DNA of 55,519 bases from UBA1738 sp045538755 (GTDB taxonomy: Bacteria > Bacillota > Clostridia > UBA1381). Shown one piece after another: positions 42,822 through 52,651 of the stretch; within the stretch, counting starts at the first letter, position 1; every line of letters begins with the position of its first letter. The translations under genes and the position numbers were made by a program. Below the pieces are notes generated by a model. It was not told the DNA's origin and searched no databases. It saw only the letters and a list, made by a program, of their open reading frames with translations. The DNA is taken from contig JAZQEC010000029.1 of NCBI GenBank assembly GCA_045538755.1, forward strand, positions 1-55,519, in the 5' to 3' direction.

Positions 42822-44576
42822 TTAAATATGATATTTTTTCTTATATTCTGCATACTGCTCAAAGAAATCGTTTTCTCCGTCCTTTTTAACATGACTTAAG
42901 TACTCGTGAGTTTCAAATGAGTTATTCGCAATTTCGAGAATACATACCGCGATATTTGAACAATGGTCTGAGACTCTTTCGTAGTTATTAAGAAGATCTG
43001 AAAGGATAAAGCCAAGCTCTATTGTACATTCACCTTCACGCAGACGGCGTACATGGTTGCTCTTTATCTTATTCTTGAGTTTATCAATAATCTGCTCAAG
43101 CGGTTCGACTCTCTTTGCAATATCACAGCTTTCCTCAACCAATGCATCGATTGTTATATTAAGTATTTCGCAGACAGCATCCGTTATTACCTTAATTTCG
43201 GCCTGTGCTTCGTCTGAGAAGTTGATTTTCTTATCGGCAATTTCCTGTGCAACCCTCAAAACATTTACAGAGTGGTCAGAAATTCGTTCTACATCACCTA
43301 CAACATGAAGAAGTTTTGTTACCTCACGGCTTTCTGCATCCGAAAGGTCACGGCTTGCAAGATGGACAAGATAAGTACTAATTTTATCCTCGTACATATC
43401 CACCAAATCTTCATTATCATTAATTTCCTTTGCAAGCTTTTCGTCGAAGTTTTCTAAAAGCTTTGTAGACCTAATAAGTGAGTCTTCAGAAATACGTGCC
43501 ATCTGGCATACAAGCTCACGACACTTTTCGACAGCAAAGCCAGGAATAGACAAAAATCTCTCGTCCAAAGTGTCAAAAACATCTGTTGCCTTTTCACCTT
43601 TTTTACTTTTGATTGTCGCATCGGCAAGCTTTTCAATCCACTTACAGAACGGTATCAAAATAACTGTTGAAACTATATTAAATACAGTATGAATGATTGC
43701 AATATACGCAGCTCCGACAGTATCGTTCATAAATTCAAATCCGATAAAACTGTTTAAAAGGTAGAATGGAACTGTCACTGCTAAAACACCTAAAATCTTT
43801 ATATAAAGACACGAAAAAGCCACTCTCTTTGAATCGGTATTTCCGTTAATCGCTGATAAAATCGGTGTAATTGTAGTACCGATATTCTGTCCCAAAATAA
43901 TCGGAAATGCGGTTGAAAAAGATATTGTTCCTGTAAGAGACAGTGCCTGCAGGATACCCACTGATGCTGATGATGACTGAATAATTGCAGTAAGAATTGT
44001 ACCTGCTAAAATTCCCATAACAGGGTTTGAAAACATTACAAGAATCTTTGCAAATGCAGGACTATCCTTAAGACCGCTTACAGAATCACTCATTGTATCC
44101 ATACCAAACATCAAAACACTAAATCCCAAAAGAATTGAACCAATATACTTTTGCTTGTCCGATTTTCCTGCCATATTAAGGATAATTCCTATTGCTGCAA
44201 GAATCGGTGTAAATGATGACGGCTTAAATATTTTAATCCAGAATGTATCTCCCGAAAGTCCTGACAAGCTCAAAAGCCAAGAAGTAACTGTCGTTCCGAC
44301 ATTCGCACCCATAATAATACTTATAGTCTGGCCAAGCTTCATAATACCAGAATTTACAAAACCCACAAGCATTACGGTTGTGGCAGACGAGCTTTGAATT
44401 ACAGCTGTAACAATAAATCCTAACAAAAAGCCCTTAAATCTGTTTGAAGTAAGTTTTCCAAGTATCATTTCCAGCTTGCTTCCAGAAAGCTTTTTCAGTC
44501 CGTCACCCATTACGTCCATTCCATAAAGGAACATCGCAAGTCCGCCGATTAATGTCAATATTGAGAAAAAGTCCAT
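42822..44576 (-). CDS. Na+/phosphate cotransporter family protein with PhoU-like domain
   Basis: Protein of 584 residues. The first 320 residues hold two Na/Pi-cotransporter repeats, each with a QSSSA motif (TAVIQSSSATTVMLVG and TAIIQSSSASVGIL). The C-terminal part (about 340-560) is helical and PhoU-like (VERISDHSVNVLRVAQEIAD, YERVSDHCSNIAVCILEIA). The family imports phosphate with sodium, or may regulate it. GGAGG precedes the ATG. It ends almost at the terminator of the convergent small gene. Confidence 0.9.
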   Translation of the reverse strand: MDFFSILTLIGGLAMFLYGMDVMGDGLKKLSGSKLEMILGKLTSNRFKGFLLGFIVTAVIQSSSATTVMLVGFVNSGIMKLGQTISIIMGANVGTTVTSWLLSLSGLSGDTFWIKIFKPSSFTPILAAIGIILNMAGKSDKQKYIGSILLGFSVLMFGMDTMSDSVSGLKDSPAFAKILVMFSNPVMGILAGTILTAIIQSSSASVGILQALSLTGTISFSTAFPIILGQNIGTTITPILSAINGNTDSKRVAFSCLYIKILGVLAVTVPFYLLNSFIGFEFMNDTVGAAYIAIIHTVFNIVSTVILIPFCKWIEKLADATIKSKKGEKATDVFDTLDERFLSIPGFAVEKCRELVCQMARISEDSLIRSTKLLENFDEKLAKEINDNEDLVDMYEDKISTYLVHLASRDLSDAESREVTKLLHVVGDVERISDHSVNVLRVAQEIADKKINFSDEAQAEIKVITDAVCEILNITIDALVEESCDIAKRVEPLEQIIDKLKNKIKSNHVRRLREGECTIELGFILSDLLNNYERVSDHCSNIAVCILEIANNSFETHEYLSHVKKDGENDFFEQYAEYKKKYHI

Positions 44577-44622
44577 AATGTTTCCTCCGCTCTACATTGT
44601 TTTATCTTTAAAGTAATATATT

Positions 44623-46284
44623 TTAAACTTCCATTATGATAGGCATAATCATCGGGCTTCTTTTTGTAGTATCGTAAATGTAGTGATATACATTATTCCT
44701 TACTGCAGTTTTCATAGTAGCCCAGTCAGTTGTATGCGAGTGTTTGCAGCTTTCAATGCTATCCTTTGCAACATCACGGATTTTAGCCATCAAATCTTCT
44801 GATTCACGCACATACACAAAGCCTCTTGAAATAATATCAGGACCCGAAATTATTTCTCCATTTTCGGAAGAAATTGTTACGACAACAATTATTAAGCCGT
44901 CCTGTGCCAAAAGCTTTCTGTCACGAAGTACAATGTTGCCGACATCGCCAACACCGAGTCCGTCAACCAGAATTTTACCTGCTGTTACACTTCCTGTAAC
45001 CTTTGCCTCACGCACCCCAATTTCAAGTATGCTTCCGTTTTGCAGAACAAATGTATTTTCAATGCCCATTTTTTCTGCAAGGTCTGCGTGGAGCATCAAA
45101 TGACGGTGTTCGCCGTGAACAGGAATAAAATATTTTGGCTTTGTGAGCGCAAGTATCATTTTTAGCTCTTCCTGACAGGCATGGCCAGAAACATGAACCT
45201 CTGCAAGAGATTTATAAATAACATCTGCGCCTATCTTAAACAGCTCGTTTATGACATTTGACACAGTTTTTTCGTTACCAGGAATTGGTGTTGCGGAAAT
45301 TATTATTAAGTCGTCCTTAGTAACTTCTACCTTTCTGTGATCCGAAAATGCCATTCTTGAAAGCGCACTCATAGGTTCGCCTTGCGAGCCGGTTGTTATT
45401 ATAACAATTTTTTCAGGCGGATATTTGTTTATATTATCAAGTGTTATCAGTACGCCCTCAGGAACCTTCATATATCCCAAAAGCATAGATATCTCAACAA
45501 TATTTTCCATGCTTCGTCCTGAAACAGCAACCTTTCTTCCGTTTTCAACAGCAGCATTGATAATCTGCTGAACTCTATGCACATTCGAAGCAAAAGTTGC
45601 AACAATAATTCGTTTTTTGCAGTTTTTAAATATTTCGTCAAACTTATTTCCGACGGTACGTTCGCTCATTGCATATCCCGGACGTTCTATATTAGTACTG
45701 TCCGACATCAGCGCAAGCACACCCTCATTTCCAAGCTGACCAAGACGCGCAAGGTCAATCATTTCACCGACAATCGGTGTTGTGTCTATCTTAAAATCGC
45801 CCATATGAATGACAATCCCTGCCGGTGTTTTAATAGCCAGCGCCACAGAGTCGGCTATCGAGTGATTTGTTCTTATAAATTCTACCGAAAAAATATTTGA
45901 TACTCTTACGGTATCACCAGCTTTTACTCTTATAAGCTTTGTTTTTGAAAGAATATTATGCTCTTTGAGCTTATGCTCAACCAGTCCGATTGTAAGTCTT
46001 GTTCCGTAAACAGGTACGTTTATTTCCTTTAAAAAATAAGGAAGTCCGCCAATATGGTCTTCGTGACCGTGCGTTAAGAATACACCCTTTAACTTGTGCC
46101 TGTTCTTTTCCACATACGAAATGTCGTTGATAACCAAATCAACTCCCGGCATATCTTCATCCGGAAAAGACATTCCACAGTCTACCATTATCATCTCGTC
46201 TGCAAACTCGATTACGGTCATATTCTTTCCGATTTCATCAAGACCGCCTAATGGTATGATTTTTAGTTTACTTTTTTTTGCCAC
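44623..46284 (-). CDS. rnj: Ribonuclease J
   Basis: Metallo-beta-lactamase-fold RNase of 553 residues with endonuclease and 5' exonuclease roles in mRNA decay. The zinc motif THGHEDHIGGLPYFL and the beta-CASP region (SGRSMENIVEISMLLGYMK) are clear, and HVSGHACQEELKMILAL with PVHGEHRHL completes the active site. The start is GTG at 46284 because GGAGG lies seven bases upstream; a frame from 46314 contains that site inside it. Confidence 0.93.
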   Translation of the reverse strand: MAKKSKLKIIPLGGLDEIGKNMTVIEFADEMIMVDCGMSFPDEDMPGVDLVINDISYVEKNRHKLKGVFLTHGHEDHIGGLPYFLKEINVPVYGTRLTIGLVEHKLKEHNILSKTKLIRVKAGDTVRVSNIFSVEFIRTNHSIADSVALAIKTPAGIVIHMGDFKIDTTPIVGEMIDLARLGQLGNEGVLALMSDSTNIERPGYAMSERTVGNKFDEIFKNCKKRIIVATFASNVHRVQQIINAAVENGRKVAVSGRSMENIVEISMLLGYMKVPEGVLITLDNINKYPPEKIVIITTGSQGEPMSALSRMAFSDHRKVEVTKDDLIIISATPIPGNEKTVSNVINELFKIGADVIYKSLAEVHVSGHACQEELKMILALTKPKYFIPVHGEHRHLMLHADLAEKMGIENTFVLQNGSILEIGVREAKVTGSVTAGKILVDGLGVGDVGNIVLRDRKLLAQDGLIIVVVTISSENGEIISGPDIISRGFVYVRESEDLMAKIRDVAKDSIESCKHSHTTDWATMKTAVRNNVYHYIYDTTKRSPMIMPIIMEV

Positions 46285-46327
46285 TATTTTACCTCCATTA
46301 TTATTTCCGAACACAACAATTATAGTT

Positions 46328-46357
46328 ATTATACCACAGTTTAGAGTATTTAGTCAA
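46328..46357 (-). promoter_or_regulatory. Promoter of rnj
   Basis: Minus strand: TTGACT (46357-46352), 18-base spacer, TATAAT (46333-46328). Confidence 0.65.
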
Positions 46358-46394
46358 TATTTTAAGGCAAAAGAAAAAAGCCAAATATTACAAA

Positions 46395-46429
46395 ATGCAC
46401 CCCAAAAGTGTTTAACTTTTGAAGTGCAT
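46395..46429 (-). terminator. Terminator of the ATP synthase operon
   Basis: Minus strand arms of 14 bp, ATGCACTTCAAAAG and CTTTTGGGGTGCAT, pair completely with two G-U wobbles around a seven-base loop, then TTTTG. Confidence 0.75.
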
Positions 46430-46452
46430 ATGATTGGTTTGTTGATTTATGA

Positions 46453-46713
46453 TTATACCCATTTTGCGCTGCCTGACATAAGTGTAACTTTCTCAGAAGA
46501 TACACTTAGAAGACCACTTTCCACTTCAAACGGTTTTTGAGTTCCATCTTCAAGTTCGATATGGCAACGACACGGTTTTACCGATGTTACAAACGGAATA
46601 TGATTCGCCATTACTGCAAGGTCGCCCTCTGTTCCCCGAAGGGATATTTTCGCTATATCTCCATCATACAAGTTCCCGTCAGGTGTTGAAATAACAAATT
46701 TAAATGTTTTCAT
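46453..46713 (-). CDS. atpC: ATP synthase epsilon subunit, lacking the C-terminal helical domain
   Basis: Protein of 86 residues; the family is usually 130-140. The N-terminal beta-sandwich is complete: FKFVISTPDGNLYDGDI, SLRGTEGDLAVMANHIPFV and EVESGLLSVSSEKVTLM. The two C-terminal helices that inhibit ATP hydrolysis in other bacteria are missing. The stop is followed closely by the operon terminator, so this is not a frameshift visible in the sequence. The start overlaps the atpD stop (TAATG). Confidence 0.9.
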   Translation of the reverse strand: MKTFKFVISTPDGNLYDGDIAKISLRGTEGDLAVMANHIPFVTSVKPCRCHIELEDGTQKPFEVESGLLSVSSEKVTLMSGSAKWV

Positions 46714-48110
46714 TATATCACCTTTTTCGCCTTTTCAACAGCTTCGTCAATAGTTCCTACAAATAAGAATGCCGATTCAGGCAAATCATCGTGTTTACCT
46801 TCGATAATTTCCTTAAAGCCTCTTATTGTTTCAGAAAGAGGAACATATACGCCGGTAATACCGATGAATTTTTCGGATACGTGGAAAGGCTGAGATAAAA
46901 ATCTCTGGATTTTTCTCGCTCTTTGAACAAGCAACTTATCCTCATCCGAAAGCTCATCCATACCCATAATTGCAATTATATCCATAAGTTCCTGATATCT
47001 TTGAAGAATTCGCTGAACTTCTCGTGCAACATTATAGTGCTCATCGCCAAGAATATCAGGCGAAAGAATACGGCTTGTTGATTCAAGAGGGTCAACAGCT
47101 GGATATATTCCCTGTGATGCTATATTTCTTGAAAGTACTGTTGTAGCATCCAAATGCGCAAATGTAGTGGCAGGTGCCGGGTCTGTAAGGTCGTCTGCCG
47201 GAACATACACTGCCTGAATAGATGTAATAGAGCCCTTTTTGGTAGATGTAATTCTTTCCTGAAGCATACCCATTTCGTTTGCAAGCGTCGGTTGATAGCC
47301 AACTGCTGACGGCATTCTTCCCAAAAGTGCAGAAACTTCAGAACCAGCCTGAGTAAATCTAAAGATGTTATCAATGAATAAAAGCACATCCTGTCCTTCT
47401 TCTTCACGGAAATATTCTGCCATTGTAAGTCCTGAAAGACCAACTCTCATTCTGGCACCAGGAGGCTCGTTCATCTGTCCGTACACTAATGTCGTATTTG
47501 CCAAAACGCCCGACTCCATCATTTCGTTATAAAGATCGTTTCCTTCTCTGGTACGTTCACCAACGCCCGTAAATACTGAAAGTCCGCCATGTTCCTTTGC
47601 GATATTGTTAATAAGTTCCATAATAAGTACTGTCTTGCCTACACCTGCTCCGCCGAAAAGTCCGATTTTTCCGCCTTTTGAATAGGGACAAATAAGGTCA
47701 ATTACCTTAATGCCTGTTTCAAGAATTTCTGTTGATGTAGAAAGCTCCGAATATTCAGGCGCAGGACGATGTATGTCCCATTTTTCAACATCTTCAGGAG
47801 CCGGCTTATTATCAACCGGATCACCGAGAACATTAAAAATTCTTCCAAGTGTTTTTCTGCCAACGGGCACACTTATTGCCGTTCCCGTATCAGTAACGGG
47901 TGTTCCCCTTGTCAACCCGTCGGTAGATGCCATAGCAATACATCTTACCGTATTATCTCCGATATGCTGAGCAACCTCTACTGTAAGAGTTTTATCGCCT
48001 ATCTTCATAGTAAGTGCATTGTATATGGCAGGTATATTACCTTCGTCAAAACGAATGTCTACAACAGGTCCTACAACCTGTACAACACTGCCTTTTACTA
48101 AATCTGACAT
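46713..48110 (-). CDS. atpD: ATP synthase beta subunit
   Basis: Catalytic F1 subunit of 465 residues. Walker A GGAGVGKT, the GERTREGNDLY motif with the catalytic glutamate and DELSEED for the gamma-contact loop (GMDELSDEDK) are present. AAGGAG precedes the ATG. Twelve bases separate it from atpG. Confidence 0.98.
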   Translation of the reverse strand: MSDLVKGSVVQVVGPVVDIRFDEGNIPAIYNALTMKIGDKTLTVEVAQHIGDNTVRCIAMASTDGLTRGTPVTDTGTAISVPVGRKTLGRIFNVLGDPVDNKPAPEDVEKWDIHRPAPEYSELSTSTEILETGIKVIDLICPYSKGGKIGLFGGAGVGKTVLIMELINNIAKEHGGLSVFTGVGERTREGNDLYNEMMESGVLANTTLVYGQMNEPPGARMRVGLSGLTMAEYFREEEGQDVLLFIDNIFRFTQAGSEVSALLGRMPSAVGYQPTLANEMGMLQERITSTKKGSITSIQAVYVPADDLTDPAPATTFAHLDATTVLSRNIASQGIYPAVDPLESTSRILSPDILGDEHYNVAREVQRILQRYQELMDIIAIMGMDELSDEDKLLVQRARKIQRFLSQPFHVSEKFIGITGVYVPLSETIRGFKEIIEGKHDDLPESAFLFVGTIDEAVEKAKKVI

Positions 48111-48122
48111 ATTCCTGTCTCC

Positions 48123-48926
48123 TTATATGCCGCTTCCGGCAACAATTTCTGTAATTTCCTGTGTAATTGCACCCTGTCTTGCACGATTGTACTCAAGCTT
48201 AAGCCCGTCTATCATCTCGCCTGCATTTTTGCCGGCATTGTCCATAGCAAAACGTCTTGCAACCACTTCGCAGGTAAAGCTTTCTTTTGCAGCTGCAACT
48301 AACTTTCCTGCAATATACTCTTCTATTACCGCTTCTAGAACGGTTCTTTCATCGGGCTCAAAAATTATATCTGCTCTCGAGTTATTTTCTGTTTTGCGAA
48401 CAGGCAGAATCCATTCTGTTTCGGGATTTTGCGACATCATAGAAATATACTTTGTGGAAACAATTCCGATTTTTTCGTACTTTCTGTTTTTGAAATCTTC
48501 GCAAAGTTGCTTTGCAATAATAATTGCATCGGCATAAGAAAAGGTTTCTGTTTTAACTTGCTTGCATCCGTATCTCTCGCAGGCTCTTTTTCCTATCGGG
48601 ATAATTTTATCTGCATTTTGAGACTCCACAGCCTTAAAAATATTGGAATTATATCCGCCTGCAAGGCCTCTGTCTCCTGCAATGGCTATAAGGCACATTT
48701 TGCCTTTTTCGCCGTTATTCATATACTCGCTTTTTTCACAGGATTTTGCCGAAGCAAGCATTGAAACGGTATCATCAAGAGCTTCAAAATACTCTCTGCT
48801 TTTTCCCATGGCAGCTGATGCGCTGCGAATTTTTGCAGATGCTACAAGCCCCATCGCTTTTGTAAGGTGCAAAGTTGAATCTACACTCTTAATTCGATTT
48901 TTTAAGCTTTTAATATCTACGCCCAT
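48123..48926 (-). CDS. atpG: ATP synthase gamma subunit
   Basis: Central stalk of 267 residues, on the short side for the family (about 285). The N-terminal helix DIKSLKNRIKSVDSTLHLTKAMGLVAS and C-terminal MDNAGKNAGEMIDGLKLEYNRARQGAITQEITEI are the conserved coiled-coil halves. AAGGAG precedes the ATG. Confidence 0.95.
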   Translation of the reverse strand: MGVDIKSLKNRIKSVDSTLHLTKAMGLVASAKIRSASAAMGKSREYFEALDDTVSMLASAKSCEKSEYMNNGEKGKMCLIAIAGDRGLAGGYNSNIFKAVESQNADKIIPIGKRACERYGCKQVKTETFSYADAIIIAKQLCEDFKNRKYEKIGIVSTKYISMMSQNPETEWILPVRKTENNSRADIIFEPDERTVLEAVIEEYIAGKLVAAAKESFTCEVVARRFAMDNAGKNAGEMIDGLKLEYNRARQGAITQEITEIVAGSGI

Positions 48927-48930
48927 AAAC

Positions 48931-50424
48931 TCACTCCTTCATTTCGTCGAGTGCCTTTTTAAGCATAGCAATATCATCGTCATCACAGAAGTTATTTTCA
49001 AATCTTTCAAGCAAATTTTTATAATCCGCTTCAAGCAGTTCAAACAGTCTTGCCTCGTAATCTGCTACATCTTTAACCGGAACAGCATTTAAATATCCGT
49101 TTACCACAGCATATACGATAGCAACCTGACATCCTACACGCACAGGCGCATTTCTCTTTTGTTTTAATACTTCAACTATTCTCTCACCAAGCGCAAGACG
49201 GTTTTTGGTATCTTCGTCCAAATCGCTTCCAAACTGTGAAAACGCCTGAAGTTCACGGTACTGAGCATATAAAAGTTTTAACTCTCCCGATACCTTTTTC
49301 ATAGCTTTAAGCTGAGCAGCGCCGCCAACACGGCTTACCGAAATACCTGGGTTAATGGCAGGCATAATGCCAGCATGGAAAAGCTCTGTTTCAAGGAATA
49401 TCTGTCCGTCTGTTATCGAAATAACATTTGTTGGGATATATGCAGAAACATCGCCCGCCTGTGTTTCAATAATTGGAAGTGCAGTTATTGAGCCTCCGCC
49501 GTGCTCAGGAGCAACACACGCAGCTCTTTCAAGCAATCTTGAATGAAGATAGAACACGTCACCCGGATACGCCTCACGGCCAGGAGGACGTCTTATTAAC
49601 AGCGAAAGTGCACGGTATGCAATAGCGTGCTTTGACAAATCATCATAGATTATCAAAACATCTTTGCCCTGTTCCATAAAGTATTCCGCCATCGCACAAC
49701 CCGAATACGGAGCTACATACTGAAGTGGAGCTGTTTCTGATGCAGATGCCGATACAATAATTGTGTACTCCATAGCACCTGCTTTAGAAAGCTCGTTTGC
49801 AAGCTGCACTACTGCTGTGTTTTTTTGTCCGATTGCAACATAAATGCAGATAACATCTGTATTTCTCTGATTTATTATAGTATCAATGGCAATCTCTGTT
49901 TTTCCTGTCTGTCTGTCGCCAATAATAAGCTCTCTTTGGCCTCTGCCAATAGGAATCATACTGTCAATAGCTTTAATACCAGTCTGCAAAGGCACTGACA
50001 CACTCTTTCTTTCAATAATTCCCGGAGCCTCGGACTCTATTGGTCTTGTTTTTGTAGTTGAAATCGGTCCTTTCCCGTCAATGGGATTACCCAGCGCATC
50101 CACAACTCTTCCCAAAAGTTCATCACCCACAGGCACTGATACTACCTTGCCGGTACGACGTACAACAGAACCTTCGTGAATATCGTTTGTATTAGACAAA
50201 AGTGCAACGGATACAGTTTCACTTTCAAGGTTCTGTGCCATACCCATACTTCCGTCTTCAAATTCAAGAAGCTCACTAGCCATACAAGCTTTAAGGCCGT
50301 AAACACGAGCAATTCCGTCGCCGACCAGAACAACAGTTCCCGTCTCCTGCATTTCTATTTTAGATTCATAATTTTTGATTTGTTCTTTTATTATCTGGCT
50401 TATTTCATCAGTTTTTGTACTCAT
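48931..50424 (-). CDS. atpA: ATP synthase alpha subunit
   Basis: Non-catalytic F1 subunit of 497 residues. GDRQTGKT forms the P-loop (about 169-176), and PGREAYPGDVFYLHSRLLERA is diagnostic. Its start overlaps the atpH stop by four bases (ATGA). Confidence 0.98.
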   Translation of the reverse strand: MSTKTDEISQIIKEQIKNYESKIEMQETGTVVLVGDGIARVYGLKACMASELLEFEDGSMGMAQNLESETVSVALLSNTNDIHEGSVVRRTGKVVSVPVGDELLGRVVDALGNPIDGKGPISTTKTRPIESEAPGIIERKSVSVPLQTGIKAIDSMIPIGRGQRELIIGDRQTGKTEIAIDTIINQRNTDVICIYVAIGQKNTAVVQLANELSKAGAMEYTIIVSASASETAPLQYVAPYSGCAMAEYFMEQGKDVLIIYDDLSKHAIAYRALSLLIRRPPGREAYPGDVFYLHSRLLERAACVAPEHGGGSITALPIIETQAGDVSAYIPTNVISITDGQIFLETELFHAGIMPAINPGISVSRVGGAAQLKAMKKVSGELKLLYAQYRELQAFSQFGSDLDEDTKNRLALGERIVEVLKQKRNAPVRVGCQVAIVYAVVNGYLNAVPVKDVADYEARLFELLEADYKNLLERFENNFCDDDDIAMLKKALDEMKE

Positions 50425-50951
50425 TTCTTTATCACATCCTTCACATCCTTAAGATGCCTCTTAAGGCTTGAGTCCATTATCTTTCCGTCCGTTTCCACAA
50501 TCAATCCGCCTAAGATCGATTCGTCAACGATATAATCAATTATCATTGTATGACCGCTTGCTTTTTCAAGCTTTTCTTTGAGTTTCGCTTTTTCTTCTTC
50601 GGTAAGTGCGACAGCACTGGTGACTTTGGCATTTAAAATCTTATCCAATTCATTATACATTGCATAGTACTGCTGTGCGCATTTCGAAAATTCCGTAATA
50701 TGCTTCTTTTCACAAAGAATTTTCAAAAAGGACAAAACGTCTCTTGGAATTGCATTTAAAAACGCAGCTTCAAGCGCGCTTAATCTTTCTTCAAGCGGTA
50801 TCGCAAAAGTAGATAAGAAATATGTATATACAGGATTTTTATCAAAAACACTTGATACAAGCTCAAGCGCATCTTTATAATCCTCTCGCAATCCTTTTTC
50901 GCTAGCCAGCATAAACAATGCTTTTGCATATTCGTTACTTATCTCACTCAT
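50421..50951 (-). CDS. atpH: ATP synthase delta subunit
   Basis: Peripheral stalk subunit of 176 residues joining F1 to the b subunit. NEYAKALFMLASEKG at the start and SILGGLIVETDGKIMDSSLKRHLKD at the end are typical. Overlaps both neighbours by four bases. Confidence 0.93.
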   Translation of the reverse strand: MSEISNEYAKALFMLASEKGLREDYKDALELVSSVFDKNPVYTYFLSTFAIPLEERLSALEAAFLNAIPRDVLSFLKILCEKKHITEFSKCAQQYYAMYNELDKILNAKVTSAVALTEEEKAKLKEKLEKASGHTMIIDYIVDESILGGLIVETDGKIMDSSLKRHLKDVKDVIKK

Positions 50952-51451
50952 TCTTCATCACCTATCTTCTCAATAAATGAATCAATCAGGTCACGGTGAT
51001 CATCAGCATTAATTTCACGCTCTAACAGCTTGTTAGCAAGAGCCGTCGAAACCTCAACAATCTCTTTTTTAATGCCTTCTTCAGCCTTTTTAATCTCGAG
51101 CTGTGCCTGAGTTTCAGCCTGTCTGATTATGCCGTCTGCCTGTTCTTTTGCTTTTGTAACGATTGTTTCACCTTGTCTTTTGGCACTATCCTGTGCCTTT
51201 TTAATCATCTCGTCAGTTTCTGCCTTTACTGTTCCGATTTTTTCATCCCACAAAAGCTTATCAGCTTCCGCTGCGCGTTTTGCTTCGTCGGCAGCATCAT
51301 ATCTTGCATCGATCTCATTCTGTCGCTTTCTTAGCATATTATTTACAGGCTTAAACAAAAACTTTTTGAACAGCAGAAAAAGTACCAATAAATTAAGCAA
51401 CGAAATAAGTGTATCCCATAAGTTGACAGAAATGACTTCCAGTGATTGCAT
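50948..51451 (-). CDS. atpF: ATP synthase b subunit
   Basis: Peripheral stalk of 167 residues: one N-terminal membrane helix (about 11-30) followed by a long charged coiled coil rich in Ala, Glu and Lys. GAGAGG precedes the ATG. Confidence 0.93.
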   Translation of the reverse strand: MQSLEVISVNLWDTLISLLNLLVLFLLFKKFLFKPVNNMLRKRQNEIDARYDAADEAKRAAEADKLLWDEKIGTVKAETDEMIKKAQDSAKRQGETIVTKAKEQADGIIRQAETQAQLEIKKAEEGIKKEIVEVSTALANKLLEREINADDHRDLIDSFIEKIGDEE

Positions 51452-51469
51452 AGTTCTTTCCTCTCCGCA

Positions 51470-51751
51470 TTAACCAAGCGTATTGATAAGTATATTTATA
51501 AACATATTTGGTGTAACAAATAAAAGTAAAATTGCTACAACAAGAGCATAAAGGCCTGTTGTTTCAGCGATAGCACAACCCATAAGCATAGTGGTAGTTA
51601 CATCACCTTTGCATTCAGGCTGTCTTCCTATTGCTTCACAAGCTTTAGCTACGGCGTTACCTTCACCTATACCTGGTCCGATACCTGCTATCATAGCAAA
51701 ACCTGCACCTAATGCACAACATCCTAAAATAATACTAATTGCGATTTCCAT
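51470..51751 (-). CDS. atpE: ATP synthase c subunit, probable Na+-type with two carboxylates
   Basis: Two-helix ring subunit of 93 residues. The loop RQPECKGD joins the helices. Ion-site residues aligned with Ilyobacter c: Gln32 becomes E30 (GPGIGEGN), Glu65 becomes E63 and Ser66 becomes T64 (AIAETTGLY). The Glu-plus-Glu arrangement matches the two-carboxylate sodium motif described in Fusobacterium. The start at 51751 has GGAGG eight bases upstream; an in-frame ATG at 51766 overlaps that site. Confidence 0.95.
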   Translation of the reverse strand: MEIAISIILGCCALGAGFAMIAGIGPGIGEGNAVAKACEAIGRQPECKGDVTTTMLMGCAIAETTGLYALVVAILLLFVTPNMFINILINTLG

Positions 51752-51766
51752 AAAAAATACCTCCAT

Positions 51767-52651
51767 TTAATTTTTAAGTGCTTTTTTCTTTTTTCGTTCT
51801 TCATATAGCTCAAGAGGAAATCCTCCTGAAATATACAGCATCGTAAGCATAGCAAAAATAAACGCCTGCAAACATCCGCTGAATATGTCAAAATAAATTG
51901 ATAAAATTGCAGGAAGTCCTACCCTAAAAAACGGGAATTCTCCCAAAAACCCCGGAAGTGCGCCAAAAACCACGTTTGACAATCCCTGCAATCCTGATGC
52001 AACAAGCACCGATATTACTGAGCCTGACAGCACATTGCCGTAATGACGAAACGCCATTGATACAGGTGTAGCAATTTCGCTTATTACATTAAGCGGCGCC
52101 ATTAAGGGTGGATTGGCAAAGCTCTTAACATACTCAATCGGTCCGCATTTCATCTTGTAATATGTTATCAGTATAAATACAAGTATCGCCCATCCCGCCA
52201 CAATATTTATATCTGAAGTTGGCGGATAGAGTCCAAGCAGTGTAATAAGGCTGGATAATCCCGAAAGGGCAAGTATTGCCGCTACAAACGGTGCAAACGA
52301 CTTAAAGTATTCTCCCATACTTTCTATAACCAGAGTTGCGCTTTTTTCTACTATAAGTTCTGCAATATGATGTCTTTTAAGCCACACGCCGTCTTTTATG
52401 CCGTGCGTAAGATAAAGACAAAGAAAAAGAGCAACTACTATTACAATAGCCGAATTCACCTGTGATTCAGTGATTAGCAGATTTTGTATCGGCATAGGAA
52501 TTGTCATATAAATTCGCGCGCCGGATATGCTTATACCTTCCGATACCGGCGTAGTCATAACCTTAAGTGATATGCCTAAACATATCGGAACTATCATCAT
52601 AATTATGTATATTATGTCCACCATTTTAAAACGGTGTGTCATCCTATTCAC
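51767..52651 (-). CDS. atpB: ATP synthase a subunit
   Basis: Membrane subunit of 294 residues with about six helices. The essential arginine is R202 in SMAFRHYGNVLSG, and the last helix has the usual polar pattern. It forms the ion half-channels against the c ring. The start is GTG at 52651, overlapping the atpI stop (GTGA), or ATG at 52642; the former has GGAAG ten bases upstream. Confidence 0.93.
   Translation of the reverse strand: MNRMTHRFKMVDIIYIIMMIVPICLGISLKVMTTPVSEGISISGARIYMTIPMPIQNLLITESQVNSAIVIVVALFLCLYLTHGIKDGVWLKRHHIAELIVEKSATLVIESMGEYFKSFAPFVAAILALSGLSSLITLLGLYPPTSDINIVAGWAILVFILITYYKMKCGPIEYVKSFANPPLMAPLNVISEIATPVSMAFRHYGNVLSGSVISVLVASGLQGLSNVVFGALPGFLGEFPFFRVGLPAILSIYFDIFSGCLQAFIFAMLTMLYISGGFPLELYEERKKKKALKN

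Noticed and set aside
48019..48537. Long plus-strand frame opposite atpD and atpG
   Set aside because: It mirrors the codon pattern of two clearly real ATP synthase genes and has serine-rich shadow composition.
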